64,000 bases of DNA from Luscinia megarhynchos (lineage: Eukaryota; Chordata; Aves; Passeriformes; Turdidae): assembly GCA_034336665.1 (NCBI GenBank), contig CM067568.1:41334770-41398769 (forward strand), read 5' to 3'. The translations under genes were made by a program, and so were the position numbers. The notes beneath the pieces are model-generated. The model did no database searches, was not told the origin of the DNA, and saw only the letters and a list, made by a program, of their open reading frames with translations. Numbering within the stretch: the first letter of the stretch is position 1; each line of letters opens with the position of its first letter. This document shows positions 1-15,900 of this stretch, one piece after another.

Positions 1-888
1 CTATACAAATTTAATAAACAATATGCTTTATTTAAATCACGTTCCTGAAAATACAATGTACTTATTCATAAGAAACGTGGGGGCTCTTCACATTTTTCCT
101 TTTTATCATATATAGTATAGCACTTACAAAGATGATAACATGTAGGAAAATAGAGAAAATCCAACATGCTAAAGTTGAATTGAAGAAAAACGCTTCTAAT
201 TCATATTACCCTATATTCCATTTGCAATGATTTAAATTAAAAATAGTAATATAGCTAAGTCAAACTTCTGCTAGCGACACAAGTCAAACAACTAATGCTA
301 AAAGATGAGAATGCCAACTGCTCCCTTTCTAGTTATTTCAGTCTTTCTATCCAGCCCCTCTAAAAGATGTTTAGGAGAAAGGACTTTCTTTTAAAGCTAT
401 AAACCAAATTATTAAAAATTTTAAGTTTAATCATACATGCATCAATAGCTATTGCTTAAAGCACACTTTAGATACGTTTTCAGGTATTTGTTTATTTACT
501 TATTGCATGTTACAATTTAGCAAATACTTCTAGGTCATTGATTGATCTGATTTCACCAATTATAGCACATGCTCTGCAGAACAATGATTACTAATATAGA
601 AGTTGTTCTAAAGCATATAATGAAAGGAAATTTCACATTTATGTACTAAAAACATACCATTACTATCACTACTAAAATTAATACATATGAAGATATAAAA
701 GTTTGGAAAGCAGAAAAAGTAACGAGCTCAGTCTACATATTGTACCCATTTAAACCTGTCTTTCTACACCTCATTTTTTCCTTCATAAAATAATGTTATC
801 CAAGGATGAGATAGGAATATTAAACAAAAACACTCAGACACAACCTAATATGAAAACCTTAGCATTTTTACCACACTAAAGCAGTTAC
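1..888 (-). other. CEP128: CEP128 intron 10 (partial)
   Basis: AT-rich intronic sequence downstream of exon 10. No exon, RNA gene or recognisable repeat was seen. Confidence 0.8.
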
Positions 889-963
889 CTGATGCAAAAG
901 AGCTTCTCTACTGTCTTCAGATTCACTCAACTTTTTCCGGGACTGCTCCAATTCCTGCTCAAG
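889..963 (-). CDS. CEP128: CEP128 exon 10 (last coding exon in the window)
   Basis: A 75-nt exon (25 codons, phase 0) reads LEQELEQSRKKLSESEDSRE then ALLHQ, matching human LEQELELSRRLLNQSEGSRETLLHQ. The acceptor is ATGAAAG and the donor CATCAG followed by GTAACTG. The next CEP128 exon must lie left of position 1. Confidence 0.92.
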
Positions 964-3900
964 CTTTCATTTCAGAGGACGATGAAGAAAGAAAAGCAAT
1001 GTAGGCATCATAATAAAACAGTGTATTTTAACATTTAATTTTGACACAATTTATCCATATAAGCATCTACCTAAAATGTGGTATAACATATATAGTGTTT
1101 TTATTTGTCCAAAATTTTAAGCAAATCTTTATTCAAACTAAACTTACTTGAACTAAATCCCTGCAATTATTTAAATTACATAAAGAGAATTTTACTTACA
1201 GTCTATAATTTTTGTATAATATTTCGTATTACATAAAGATACAAAGTCATTTATATTATCCAAAACAAAAAATCACAAAAGCAAATCTTTACTGGGTTAA
1301 AAGTTTAAAGAATGGAAGATAAGTTTTAACAAAACTTAAAAAATGTTGTCCCTAGATTTGAAACATACTTTCAAAGTCAAAATTAATAATGACTTAATAT
1401 TTTAAGTCCCTTTCATAAATAGTTTATTCACAGAAGTGTTAAAGATGACACACATTGGTAGAACTGTAATTGGTAAAACATGTAGGATTACTGTGTGGTG
1501 CAAGATGATGTATTTGAATTATTCTGGAAACAAGAGGACTAAAATACTGAAGTGCCATGAATTTCATAAAACTGAAAGTCTTCCTAAAAACATAATATTG
1601 AAACTGTGTAATCAGAAATAGTCATCAAATTGATGACCACTAAAAAATTTAGAAAAGAAAGTAAAGCAAAAGCTACAAAATATTTTGTGACTTCTTCCAT
1701 AAATAGTTCAAAGATCCACTTGGAAATAAATACAGGTTTTGACAGAAGAAATTGTTATTGTTGAGATAGCAATCTCAAGGAGGATGTTGAGAGCCTGGCA
1801 AATAGGCAAAGTAAACAGGACCAACATTAAGGGAATGAAGAGAACAACATAACATAAAACACTACATAAAGGCTTAGTATAAAAGGGTATAACTTTGAAA
1901 GATGCTAAACTTGATGCAAGTGGAAAAAAATTGGAATAGTGTAATACAGCCCTAGTATCCTGCTAGAATAGAAATACAAGAAAATTTGTTTTGTATGAAA
2001 AGAAAGAGTGAAATACGGCAACAGTACAATAAGAGTAATTACTAAATAACTATGCTGCAAAATAACCAGCATGAGTTAATTGCAGGGACGAAGAAAAGCT
2101 GCTTTGAGCTGCTGCTACAGCAGACTACATACAAATTCAGAGATAAAATAGAGAAAGAAATCAAGAATAATGCCCAAGTTATTAAATCTGTCTGCCTGGC
2201 AGGATGGAAGAATCATTAGAAGTAACATACTATAACTGAAGAGCTTTGAAGGAGAGACAAGCTGAACATATCTATATTGACAGTGCCTCTGATGCAAAAA
2301 AAGCCCCATAACTTGTATACTTAAAGTGTAAAGAAAATTTTGTTCTGCTGGTTTCTCAGAAAAAAAAGCATATACTGTAACAGATGACACTATACACTCA
2401 TTTAAAACCAAACAAAATGGAAAAAATTAAGGCTTACCTGGTGCTTTTTGCTTTCATATTTCACAAGTTTGTTTCTCATGAGTTCTTCTGTTTCATCTGC
2501 TTTAGCATCTTGCTTCTTTAAAACCTTTAGAGGAAAAAAAAATATTGTAAACTTCTTCACAAAATTTACAGAAGCCATCATTCCAAGGCTGTTAAAATTA
2601 AAGAATCTGCTGATACATTTAAGAAAGAAGAACTAGACAAATGCTTTCTGTCTGCATCTAATATTTCCACGTAGAGCCAATGTATATTGTTATGAAAAGA
2701 CAAATATAAGTTCATGCATACATAAACACACCCATGCAGAGAACAGGGACAAACACAAAGTCTAAAGTAGCACTAACATCCTTCCGATGTATAGAGCTCC
2801 AGACACACAAGTCGACCCCAAACACCTTTAGATTAAGGTCTAAAAGGCTCAAGAGATCCCCTACAGATTAGCTGTGTACACATCAGAGAAAAAGAATATA
2901 TTCTCTAACATAAAGTGTGCATGCTATGAAATACAATGCCCTGTAATCAAGAAAACACTACCATAAGGTTGTGTTAGAAGTCAAAAGAAAAAAAAAAAGA
3001 AAAAAGGTTATTTCTTCTGAAATCTGGACAGATGCTTAGAGCTGCAGAACTACAACTGAAAACTTCCTGATCAAAAGTTACCAACATTGATGTGCCCTTC
3101 CTTGACAACAATCACAAAAAACAAAACAAATCTATGGGACTTTTCTCATTCCCTCTCTAAGGTATCTAAAATCACATGTGCACACTTTCTAAATCATCTT
3201 AGAAAAAATAAAAGTGCATTAAATATCAATTTCAAAATCTTGTCCCTCTGCAAACCAACACTATTTGTAAAACACAGCCAATTCCTGGCAAAGGAAGTAT
3301 TAGACATGACAGATTTATTAATAACATGTAATATTTGCAACATAGACCCAGGGTTAGATATCTCAAGCCATAGCAAAATCATTAGCTCATTTTAAATCAC
3401 TTAGAAACATCAGCTGAAAGATATCAGTAGCCATATATTGATAATTTGCCATGAATTGCTGTAACTGTTTATAAATCACAGTTTTTATTTGCGCAACATG
3501 ACCATGCATTTTTCAAACTAGTCACAAATTAATTAATTAGGTACCTTAGCACAAATCTTTTACTTTCATCCCGTATCTTGAAGCACAAGTACATCTATTC
3601 CTTCCATAATTACTTGCTAAAACAACAGAACAACAAAAACACATAGCCTTTCCAGAAAGAAATGTCTTTTTCCCAGTCTGTCACTCCCAAGCAGCATTTA
3701 CATTTTACATTTTAAAGGACTATCTCCTCTAACAAATACCCCTGAAATTTCCCCATATAAATTGTGCATTTCATTCAGTTTTTGAACATTTTCTCCTCAC
3801 TGTACACTGGCCAACAATTTCAGCATATGAAAACAGAATACAAGATATTAATCAACTTCAGTGAAGCCAAGCATCCAGCTTTAGACGTTTGGCTTTAAAA

Positions 3901-6900
3901 GTAGCTTTCTGGAGAAAATAAATAGCTTTATATACTTACCTCACTCTTATAACCTCACCTCAGTAAATATAGGGCTTTCAGTATAGTTTGGATTACTCTT
4001 CTGCCTGACCAGCTTACACTAAAATCTGAGACTGTGGAAGACATTAATCATAACTATGCCACTGAAAATATTATGCCACAAAGAGTTATACTTTTAGTCA
4101 TACTGATCCCTAATCAGATAACAGAAGACTCTAACACATTTAAGGTATTTTCCTAAGTATTCAGTAGAGATTTAAATCTATCATTCCAGTCAACTATAAA
4201 ACCCAACACTGCACACATTTTACTCAAAAAGACTCTTGGGAGAAGTCCTAAAAAGCAACATGAACAAAAGTCTAAGGTAATCTCTTCAGCTAATGCTGTT
4301 TTTGCATTACCCAAGTTGACTGGGTTTTTGTTTTGGTTTGCATTTTTTTTTTTATTTATTTTTAATGACCAGAAGTATCAGTTCAGAACAGTCTATTTAG
4401 AATATATAATGTCTATTAATAGCAATCGACCATCAGTTTTACTAGTAAAATTAGAAGTTTTGTTATAGACAGTCAACTTTAGGCCAACTTTATTTTAGGC
4501 ACTAAATTAATTATTAACACAGTACCAAACACGCATGTTTTCATGTGCAGATATGGCTAGAGGTGTCAGAATCACAAAGAAAATATTACAGCCTGGCTGG
4601 ATTCAGGAATACTAGTAAAATTTTCAAAGATTATTTCTGCTGAAAGCAAAAAATATCTCTGCATCAATAGAACATCTCAATTCCCAGAAATAAAAATGGA
4701 AATAAATATGCCATTTCAACTTCACTAACTGATATTCAGGCTATTAAAGTGGAAAAATTTCAAACAAAAATGCACCTTTTACTGTTACTAAATATAACCT
4801 TTAGTTTTATTTTCTGCATATTGTAAAAATAGCCCATAGTCATTTAAGGAAATAAACAACATTTATAAATACACTGCAAAAAAAAGAAGCAATATTACAG
4901 TAAATGAAACATACTATATGTGGACCACTTGGACTGTGAAACATGCATTGTACCAATAGGTGCTAGGTAAGCAGTTAAACAAAATGTCATAAGGAAATGG
5001 AAACATCTGGTCATCCACAGCCAGACAAATGTCAACTGTTACAGACAATTCAGAAATTGTACAGGTAAAAATTAATTCTGTGTTTTGTCTCCTTCCTGTA
5101 CTCCTTTTTAAATAATTCCCTCTTGCTGTTTTGTGCCACACTTGTTTTTCCTCCACTACAGATCCCTATAAAAGATTTCTCTTGGGAGGGGTAAGACAAA
5201 AAAAATCAAACAAAACAAAGATCCAACTATTCTTTGATTTCATTTGTTGTCCCCAAAGAAGGGGCTGAGGAAGTCAAATGTCAAAAATGGGAACTAGGAA
5301 AAGGATGTTAAGGACAACAGTTCAAGCACACACTCCTCTCTGATTGGCTGCCAAACAGCAGGCAGACACTGCCCAGAGAAGCTGGAGCACCAAAGAATGG
5401 GAACAGGCCTATAGTCAACAGGATTCTCCTACCAAGATCTTCCTCTGAAAGCATTAGTGCCCAAGCTGCTTCAGAAGAGACTGACAAGGAGGTTGATGGG
5501 ACCTTGGAGGGGGCAGGTATATAGGAGGCCACAAGGAGACAGAGAACTTCCATATACAAAAGTCTTCACAGCATGGCTTTGGGAAGGACCAGCTCCATGT
5601 TCCACTGACTGCTTAGATGGTCAGGCTAGATGAACTTTTGACTTGACCAAGGAGAGATCTTCATAAGGAGTAGCATAAGACAACATTAGAATACAAATGT
5701 AATATATACCCCAACTGAGCATATCTCATCCACATACAGACTTAACTATTGAACTTCAAAACCATAACCTACTGCTTCATAGATCAATTTCTCTTATACA
5801 TGACGAAACTATGGAGATGATTGTGGAACAACTCAAGTCCTCAATCTTTCCAACTTATGATAATCTTTCAAGAGCAAACCATAACTTTTACAGCAACTTA
5901 AGCCTACTAACTTTTCTTATGGTTTGGGCTTTGTTCGGATTTGCTGTGTTGGTTTTCTTTTAAATAATACCAGATTTTTTGAAAGCTGTGTACAGACTCA
6001 TGTTACAGTTAAAAGTAAGGCAAAAACGTACCACATCCTAATCCTAATAAACATACTTTCCCTAACTTGCTACATTAGTGATTAGCATGCCTTGCTCATG
6101 TTCCAAGCAAGAGTCAGATTCAAACTACAAAAACAAAAACCATTGGCCACAGGTGGCACAGCACAGAGCCAAAGAGCAAGTATCAACGATGCACTAAAAT
6201 ATTCAGGTGGCTCAGAGCACAGATCAAGTTTATGTTTGTCAAAAAAGATCAGTGATAATAAAGATATGCAAAAAACAATGTTCAATAACACTTTTGACCA
6301 TCAATTTACCCCACTCTCTGTCCACTAGTTTCTTGCAGTTCACAGTATTTGTAGTGGGAGGCAAACAGAATCTTAAGTATACAGTTGCACAAGGAGAAAG
6401 TTAAAAAATGCTTCCTGGCCTACCCAAGTTGCTAGCTTAAGACACAACTGTAGTCACTGCCTTACCACAGTCAGTGGATTCAAAAGGTTCAAAAAGATGA
6501 TTCTCTTCATCTAAAGTATGCCAAGCATGAACACATGGACACATTTCACCAAAATCCAGGAAACCAAGCACAGAACTATGTAAAGCCATCCATGACACCC
6601 AACACACAGAAAGGAATGCGAAGAAAACATTTTTAAGAATGATACTTGATCTTGTTCTAGAAAATAGATGTGTAAATGTAAACAAAAAATAAGAGGTGAC
6701 GGTGTCTTTACATTCAAAGAAAAATAAGCACTGAGGAAATTCAAAATAGTTTTCATTTACACAACTAATACTGTTGTTAAAGCAATCCAGGTATATATGT
6801 CAATGTCCCTGGCAAGAAAAGAATATTTGTTCTTTTTTCTAATCAGAAACATGCTTATATCAAGAATACAGAAAAAATTAAGATCTACAATTGGCATGAA

Positions 6901-9900
6901 TTTGTTTGCCAATTGCTAGTTTCTAATTTGCTGTTTAAATGTACCAATACACACTAAGGTAAAAGATGTACAGAAAATAGTTTTTATACAACTACACACA
7001 GCACAGATAGGCTAAAGATTCAAAATAAAAATGCAAATTTAAAACTTAAAAATACAAAACTTTATATGTCAAGCTTTCTTAATGGTCAGTATACACCTAG
7101 ATATCTTCTTGGTTCATAATCAGTCTATGATTAGAGTAGTACTACAATACAAACAAGAAGTTTGAACATTATACAAAAAAAATGAGAGAAAGAAAAGACA
7201 GACAAGAGAAAGGCCAAAACAAATGTATCGTCATGTTCTGTTAGATCCTGAAAATACATAATTGAATAATTGCAATTTAGGAAGGTGATTCTCTTAAGAC
7301 GGTAAAACACTGACAAGTAGTGGTCAGTTACAGGCACTGCACTTTACTGAAAAAATAATAGCATTTAATCCTCACAAACTTCACGATTTCTTAATTAGAG
7401 CAACTACTGATCACACGCAAAATTCAAACCAAATAAAATTTGATATGTGCAACAAGAAAAATAATGAAAAAATTGAATCATTAAACAGCCACAAATGCTT
7501 TAAATAGTATTTCTCTGTAAATCATTCAGGCCATATTAAATGACAGGATTTCAAAACTCAGTCCAAACACTACTCTCCTTCCCAGTAATGTTACTTGGGA
7601 AGCCTCTTGGAGAAAAAAATTAAGAAACAAGTAGACTTCAATAGAACATTATGTCTGTGCAATGGTTACCACAAGACTGAGGCCACTGTCAGAGTTAAGA
7701 GTCCACCTAACTCACAATTCGAATTACAAAGGACAAGAAATAGAGTAACAAATTAACAAGCTCAAAATTATGCTGAAACATGTTTCATTTAAATAGGAAT
7801 TGTAGCAACACATTTATTTACTTTATTCTTACTAGGCTATGCAAAAGTACACAAGCCAATTCAAGTACATTCTTTCTAAAATACAGCAACCTAAACTGTA
7901 TTTGAGAAAGGGGCTCCTCAGGAAAAATAAAGTAGAATTTACAGAAGAAAGGATTAAACCATCTTAATTCACAGTTGGACATCTTAGGGGAATAGAAGGT
8001 CTAGGATGTACTTAGTATTTCATATTCTTTTTGCATAAAATTCAAAAGATGAGCTACTAAGTATAAAGGTAGCCAGCCTGAAGGCTCACGATTACATAGA
8101 CTAAAGTCATTCATATGATCGATGAAAGATCACATGAAAATTCTTTGAGCTACATTTGAATTTAAGTTTTCTTTCTAAGGAAACTATGGCAGTGTCAATG
8201 TATCTTTAGAGATAACAAGCCATCATCCTTTTAGAAGGACAAAATAAGATTGTTCCATTCTGCAGATAACATTATCCAACCACACCAATATATTGGATTA
8301 GGCATCCCTTGCCCAGTCTGAAGGCACATCTGAAGAATCCAGAAGTAGACATAGGCATATTAAAGAGCAATGAAAACTGAAATTCAGCGCTCCAGCTCCT
8401 TTCACCCACTAGTGCACTAACTGGGGGGAAAATGAAACAGTAAGTATTTCTGAATTACTGGCAGAAGGATTCCAAGCCCTTTGATAAATGTTAATCTTTA
8501 TCTATATCAAAAAAAGCATCTCATCTTCTAAAATATGACATCTTTGAACAATCTCTAGCTTTACATGAAATACATAGTGTCATGAGCAAGGTTCCTCAGT
8601 ATCACTGCACAGCATAATGCCTCCCAAAAACAATGCTGCAAACACTGAAAGTGAAAACCAAGGAATTGCATATTTCTTCTCAATTACAGTATCCGACTGC
8701 TCAGACAGAGATAACACTGCAAATCATATTTTAAGTGGAGTGAAATAAAAAGTCACACTATGTTAAGACACAGATGTTCTAAAAAGGAGTAAAATCAAAA
8801 AGAAATGAGTATTTTTTCATAAGTTTTCTAAAACAAGAAGAAAAAAACGTAATAGCTGTCTCAAATTTTAATTTCTATTCTAAACATTTCTATTTGTATC
8901 CTAAACAATATTTTATATTTCATCACGAATTGTTGAATAAAACTGAATACAATGAAAAGTTGTCTGGCCACTACTGTGCTTTTGATTGCTTGTTGAAATA
9001 AATTATTGCATGTATATACATTTATTTGCATGAGTAAGCAAAGTTTACCTTTCAGAAAATAAAATATTTTAATTGAAAAAACCCAGCTAAAGACTTGCTT
9101 TTGTTTGCTTGGGTTTTCAGGAAGGGCATACAGGGTAGGTACTTAGAAGATTTGTGGCAGTTACCAAAAAGGTATAAATATAGTCAAGACAATATAATGA
9201 AGGACTGAGGCCATGCTTGGTATCATCTGGTCATCAGAATAACATGAGTTGGACTGAGAGCTAAATAATGTGCCAAAGATATGAGCACTTTTGCCAGTTT
9301 GAAAGGTACAGGCTCACAAATGAAACACATTCCTAACTAAATCCTAAATACCAGGGAGGCTTTCCTTTGCATACCTCCTGTAATTGAAGAGACACATGTC
9401 CCAGCTGCTCCTGGCGCCTTTCTACGAGCTGTCGTTCAGCACGCATTTCTTCTTCTATCTCCTGAAGTCTTCTCTCCACCCGTTCTGATACCTTCAAAAG
9501 GAAAAAACCCATGGTAGGAAATTAGTGTGCCTTTTAATACATGTGAAAATATCAATGGCAAAAATGAAAACAGATTATGGGGCAAAAAGAAGAGAATATA
9601 ATTTGTATTTCATTAAAGCAGATTTAAAATGGTAGACAAAATAACTAGTATTAGCAGTGAAGTACTCAAGCAGGGAACCAAACTGTCATCTTGCTGGCAG
9701 TATTCTCCTTTAGGTGTGTGCATATTTTTCTCTATAGTGGTGGTTCTACTCAAGCATTAAATATCTCACTGTCAAGGTTAGAGCAGCCTAATGTGAAATT
9801 GCAATACAAAAGTTTCAGATTCTCTGTCACAAGCCTGATTAACCTCTGAAGGGACATTTCTTTCACATCTCCAGCCTGCAACACAGACCAATGTTTGCCT

Positions 9901-12900
9901 CTTTCATGATGCAAAATCTGTGAGTAAAAAGTAGTAAACAAGAACTAAGTACAGGAGAATACCTGTAACAATAAAAAATAATTACAACACTTTAAGCCTT
10001 TTTACCCAATATTTTGTGAATCTGTGTACAAACTAATACAAACAACAACAGCTGTTTATTAAAGCAACTTGGATTATGAACATAAAACTCAGACTAGAAT
10101 ACCAGAATTACTTCACTTTTGCAATTCAAGCTGCTAGCAGACAGCACCCTCTTGAGGCCGCAAATTAAATTTATTTTGTTAAAAATTAGCAAGAAAAATA
10201 TCTATGTATCATATCCTCCCTACCTTAAAATTAATTACCAAATAACATTTAGATAAAAAGTGAAAGATGGAGATAAAAGGAGATAAAAAAATAAAACACA
10301 ATTCAACTATTAGCTTTTAATGTATGTGGAGGTGAATAAGTTCTCATCTTTCTCTGTTAAGCATGCTTCTATTAACACTAGGCATATGCATAGATAGAAA
10401 ATTTTACCATGAGCAACACAACTTATGTAGGTAGCAACAGAAACACAATTAAGGGTACACTTATGTTCTGGGCTTCACAAGGCTTAATGAACAAAACACT
10501 CTTTTTCTTTACAACAGAATACATCTCTCAGAAAACACTTCTTGTTTGTGCCGCCAGATGAACAGCCAGCTTACAGTCTGGAATATTGTATTTTTTCCTA
10601 AAACCATCAGGAGATACCTGGTACTGCATCAAACCACAAAGTTCCATGAAGTTATGATAGCTCTGCAGCCATAACCCAGAATAATTACTTACTAAAAACT
10701 AATGTATAAAAGATTAAGGCCACATCATGATGTTTGTTTTGACAAGTACTGCTTAGCGTTACTTCTTGGAATTCATAAAATACTCCAGCTAACAGAAATA
10801 ATGATGCTATGTAGCAGGAACAGAAAATAACACTGTCATTAAACTTGTTATATCTTTGCTGAAAGCCAGGCAATAAGCTGTCATCCTTTTCCCCACACAT
10901 ACCTAACATAAAGAAATGAAACAGCAATGTTTTAACATTTTTTAAAAAGTTTTGACTATGTGCTTCTGAAGACAAAAGCTTTCTCAGCTCTCTCATGTAC
11001 CTTTTTCAATGAAGCATTTTCTTAAGAGCACTAAAGCTATTAAGAAAGAAAACATAGAATTTTGACTTTACAGAAGATTCAAAATTAACATCACCCCCAA
11101 AGATGACATTCCAAAGGAGAGTTCAGTAATTTCTTCACTGTCATGGGTCTAGCATGCACAGCAGATAACATGGCATGAGACAGCACTAGACAGGCTTTAG
11201 ATTCCTGCGAAGTTCAGATTTCATTACAAATTATCATCAACTCAGAGCAAGTAAGAAAGTAACTTTATGAAGTGATTTGCATTGCCTCTGACTTTCTTCA
11301 GCTCATTTCAGAATACAATTGTTGTATTATTTGTAACAAGGTACTAAAAAAGATGGATAATATATCATATTTGGCATGGAAATTTCAGTTACAGAAATAA
11401 TCCTCTTCAACACACAAACAAACAAAAACCTCCCACAACCAACATTTTGATGCTACTTATAATTCATATTTGTTTCCCATACTTTAATTAGTACATGCAG
11501 AGTAAACTTAAAATCATACTTGTCTTCCTATGTCCCAAATTACCCTGACTCAGGACAATATTTCTCCCATGAAAGTATGTATCTTGACCTCTGAATGTTA
11601 TCAAAAAATCTTAGTGTAGACAAGTGTTCACCAAAGGATAGTACAAAGAATACAGAGGTTCCACACAATGACATGAAATACTAGCACTAAATTACTGCAT
11701 TCAGAACATATTAAAATCTGATTTTAAGCATGCATTTTTAGCAACACAGACTATCTGAATTATAATGATGACACTAGACCTGTGTCTCCACATACAGCTT
11801 TCAGGTAGCAGCAAAATCTATGAAAACAGATTAAGCTATTCTCCTCTCTCCTGCAATTAAACACAAAAAACAGAATGTCCTTTTAAAACTAGGGTGACAT
11901 TTAAGTCCTGCAGCTAAATATAATCTTGTAGAAGATGCTGGATGCTTACTGTACAAAAATCACCATCCTACTTATTGAATTTCTGCTCTGCTTTTCAGCT
12001 TTCCACTGCTATTTCCAGTGCAAAAGTCCTGCTAATAGAAATTTATTTCAACAGATTTTTGCTGCTGTTCTTGTTATGACCCATTTTATCATCTATTATG
12101 CATTCTTGAAACAGGAGTATTAAAAAAATCACAAAAAGAGTAAACATTTTTCAGAGATATAACTTTAAATATTGTTAAACTGTTCCCTCTTGGCAAATGA
12201 TGATATGTATTATACCTTTTACAAGTCACCTGTGCAGTACCAAAAATCCTTACACCAGATCTTCTGAGGGACAGCTCATTATCTAACAAAAATCCTGGCC
12301 CTCTGAGATATCATAACCACAGTAACTCCATGTAAGACCCATTCACTTGACACTGCTGTCTTTTTCCAGAGACAGTCTACCATCATTTTATAACAGAACC
12401 ATCTCAATTAAGCATCTACTTAATTTTAACTAGATGAAGCTGCTTTTCATGTATAAAGATCGGCATCTTGCGCTATTTGGGATGTGCTTCTATCCAAGCG
12501 ACTGCAACAAAATATCCAAGAGGGCAATCTTATATAACCATAAAGTGAGTAAATATTCTTCCAATTGTTTATATGCCTGTCTAGCAAACATCCAAATCCT
12601 TTCCAAGAGCAAAGGAATCTCACACAATGTCTAGCTAAGAAAGAGATTTTGATACAGAGAATTGCAGAATCAGAAAGGCTTTTTAGCAAAACTGCACATA
12701 AATTCTCAAGTACAAAGCCAAAGAGAGTGCTTGACTTAAAACAAGCATCCAACTATGCATGAGTCACCACCTTTGATGTTATCAGTTTTTTATACTAGGA
12801 TGGAAAAGCTCACTTTACAGGTAAAATATTGTGCTTTGATTGTGTTGTGTGAATCCTAAAGTATTCAAATTCAGCATCAAAAAGGCTCCAAGAATCATAA

Positions 12901-15900
12901 ACTCTAACAAAAATAAATTTTGAAGTAGTGATTCAGACCTTTATCACCACACACCTACATACAGGCAATTTTCAAACAGCCCTGAATATACCAAACTGCA
13001 ATAATTTAGATATATGTCTCTAAAAAAATAAAGACCTAAGGACACTGAACTGAAAAGTATGTTCCTATCATGAGCTCATCCTGTGAAATTATCAAGATTT
13101 CAAGTTGACAATTTATTGCTAAGAATCATACAGCAGAATATAAATACAAGGATGGCAATGCTGGAGGTGATAAACACTCCCAAGTGAAGTTATAAATGCA
13201 CTAAGGACAAAAGTTCCTGCACAACTTTGCATAAGGAAGTTTTGAGAAAAAAAGTATTTTGTCTTATCCAACTCACTTTCACCAATGACAATCAATTCTG
13301 AATTAAGCAATCTCATTAGAAGAATTCCTAGATGCATACACATACAAAGGATGTCAAATATCTCGATAACAAACGCTAGTTTCTACACTATGCTATGCAT
13401 ACCATGAGAATTATTTTTATTCTTAACATCCATACTAAATTCCTCTCTTTTGCATTTACCTCATCTCACGGATTCTGCCAGCCTCATCAGGTAATAGATC
13501 ACTAGGCTTTGAACAAGGCCAAAGGATCCACACCTAGGATCGGAGAGTACTGGTAAAGCAGCAGTGCACAATGTTGCTACCACTTGCCTTTTTAAGTGGC
13601 AGGTAAGTGGCTGGACACAATAACGCATGTGCCAGAATTTTTCAGCCCAGAAAGTAACACTTAGAAAGGCCTCTGAAGAAACTGAACAACCTCCCTACTT
13701 AAAATCAGGGATGAAAAAGTAGTTAGATTTAAAAAGCAAACTAATAAACACCCTACAACAACTAACAAAAAAACCCAAGACAAAACACATCAACCTAAAC
13801 ACACATACACAAAAAAAACCAAAAAAAAAAAAGCCAAAAAATCAGATCATCAAAAAAGTGGCAGCTCCTCTCACAACATATAATCTATTTGGAGAATCCC
13901 TTGCTATAAAACAAGATCATAAACTTATGCAAGCTGTAACAAAGACTGGACAAGTTCCAAAAAATAAATCCACAGAGGGATTATTACTCAGTACAGAAAG
14001 CAGACAGATCACTTCCAGACCAAGAAGTTCCTAAATCCCAAGTGATTAGACTTCTATTGTATAGAATTGTCATTAAATGACTTTCTGATCTAATATTGTA
14101 GGCTAAACTTCCAATTTTTGGCCATTCATCATTCATCACCTTTCCTAATGACCTGTTTCTTCTGCAAACTGAACCCCAGCAATTCTTTTACCTTTTCAAG
14201 GAAGTCTTTGAACTAATGACCTTTTTTATTTTTCCCCTTTTTCTTTTTTTCCCCCTCTCCTGTTTCCTTCCATTTGGCCGATGTTCTTGAAAAAGTCACT
14301 AATCAGCAATGAGCAGAATTTTCCAGGGGGATTATTAGTATTCCTACACATAAAAATCATCTCATTGCAGCTCACTGCAGCATTGGTGTCTTCACTAAAA
14401 GAACATCAGTAAATGTCAGTTTTCATAGCTTTACTGCATGATAATGTTCCCTCCCAACTAAGAGACTTACTCTTCTGATATTGCCTTTACCATTAACAAA
14501 CTACAGAAGACTTCCTTGTTATACTTCACTTCTCTAATTTTTTGCTTCTCTTAGGTCAAACGTTGTAACCTTCAATTTCACATCTTGAAACCCTACTGTA
14601 GGAGGTCAAAGAGCTAGTTATTTCTTTCATTAATGAACAGACAGTGGATGCCTTCATTCCAGAGGATTGAGGATGGTTTGCTTCTCTCAGGCAAAGGCAC
14701 TGAACAGTTGTAACGTAGCCAGCTGTAGTAGCTATTTTCTTGAGAACCACCTTGGTTAAAACTGAGTTTGTTAATTTCCTGACTCATCAAAGAGAAAAAA
14801 AAAAACATAAGCATACTGAGAAGTCTGCTACAAGAAAAACACAGCATTTTGAAAGTATTTAGAATTCTTTATCAGATAAACTTATTTTATCCTACCAGGC
14901 TATTAGGAAAAAATAAAATTAACATTCTAACTAAGACAATCCTATTATATTTTTCTACAAAGGCTGACAAAGCAAGTCTTCTTTCCCTGATGGACTCTAT
15001 CATATCAAGAACATAACTGGTACTGATAGTGTCTCTTGAATCACTACCCAACTTAATCTAGAGTCAAGAATTTACACAAGTACATTTATTAAGTCTGCTG
15101 GTACCAACAAGTGGTCCATGCCAACAATATTGTTATCAGTAACAAACACATCGCTACAGCCCTTGACAGAGCATTAGAGCATTTAGTACCGATTCATGCA
15201 ATTTTAGAGCAAGATGATCACCTATGAGAAAATATGCACATAAAGGCTCTGAAAATCCAGCTTTGCTGGCTAATATCACAGTAAATGCTTACATAAAGCA
15301 TACATTCAAGTCCTATGTGTCAAAAGCTACCTACAGGATTCTCATCTACTAATTACTGGGGTGATTCTCAACTTCTCTTGTTCCTACAGCAATACGCTGT
15401 TTGATTTCCATCTCAACAGCAGATCTCTTTCAGACTGAAGTTAACATAGTCTGCAGTCGGTCTGCTTCAAGAAAAGACCGTCATGGCCGTCCTGCCTCCC
15501 TTGTTACATTTAGTCACAAAGCCTTCATAGAAGAGTGAAGGCCAAAGAGACTCCTTCCATTTTGCTACACAGATGATAAGGATTGAAAAGGTCAGGGAGG
15601 GAGGGACAGAAGGAGAAGAGACAATAGTATTTATCATCATAACATGGGAAAGTTTGTATCTTTCCAAAAGTACCTTCAACAATTATAACGGCATTCAAGC
15701 CAATGATCGAAGCTAAAAAGCAGCTATCTCCAAGGCTGTGAATTTTGAAGCAGAAAAATTCACAATGCACACACACCTGTAAAACACTTAAAACAGGCAC
15801 CTGAAATATAAAACTTGTCTTGCTGATTTCATTATCAAAGGGTAACATTTCCACAACCTATAGTAGCCCAAATAAGATCATGTTCAGATATACATACCAA

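Noticed and set aside
5290..5640. Less AT-rich patch in CEP128 intron 8, with an ending faintly like a CR1 terminus
   Set aside because: The resemblance is too weak to assign to CR1 or any other family by eye.
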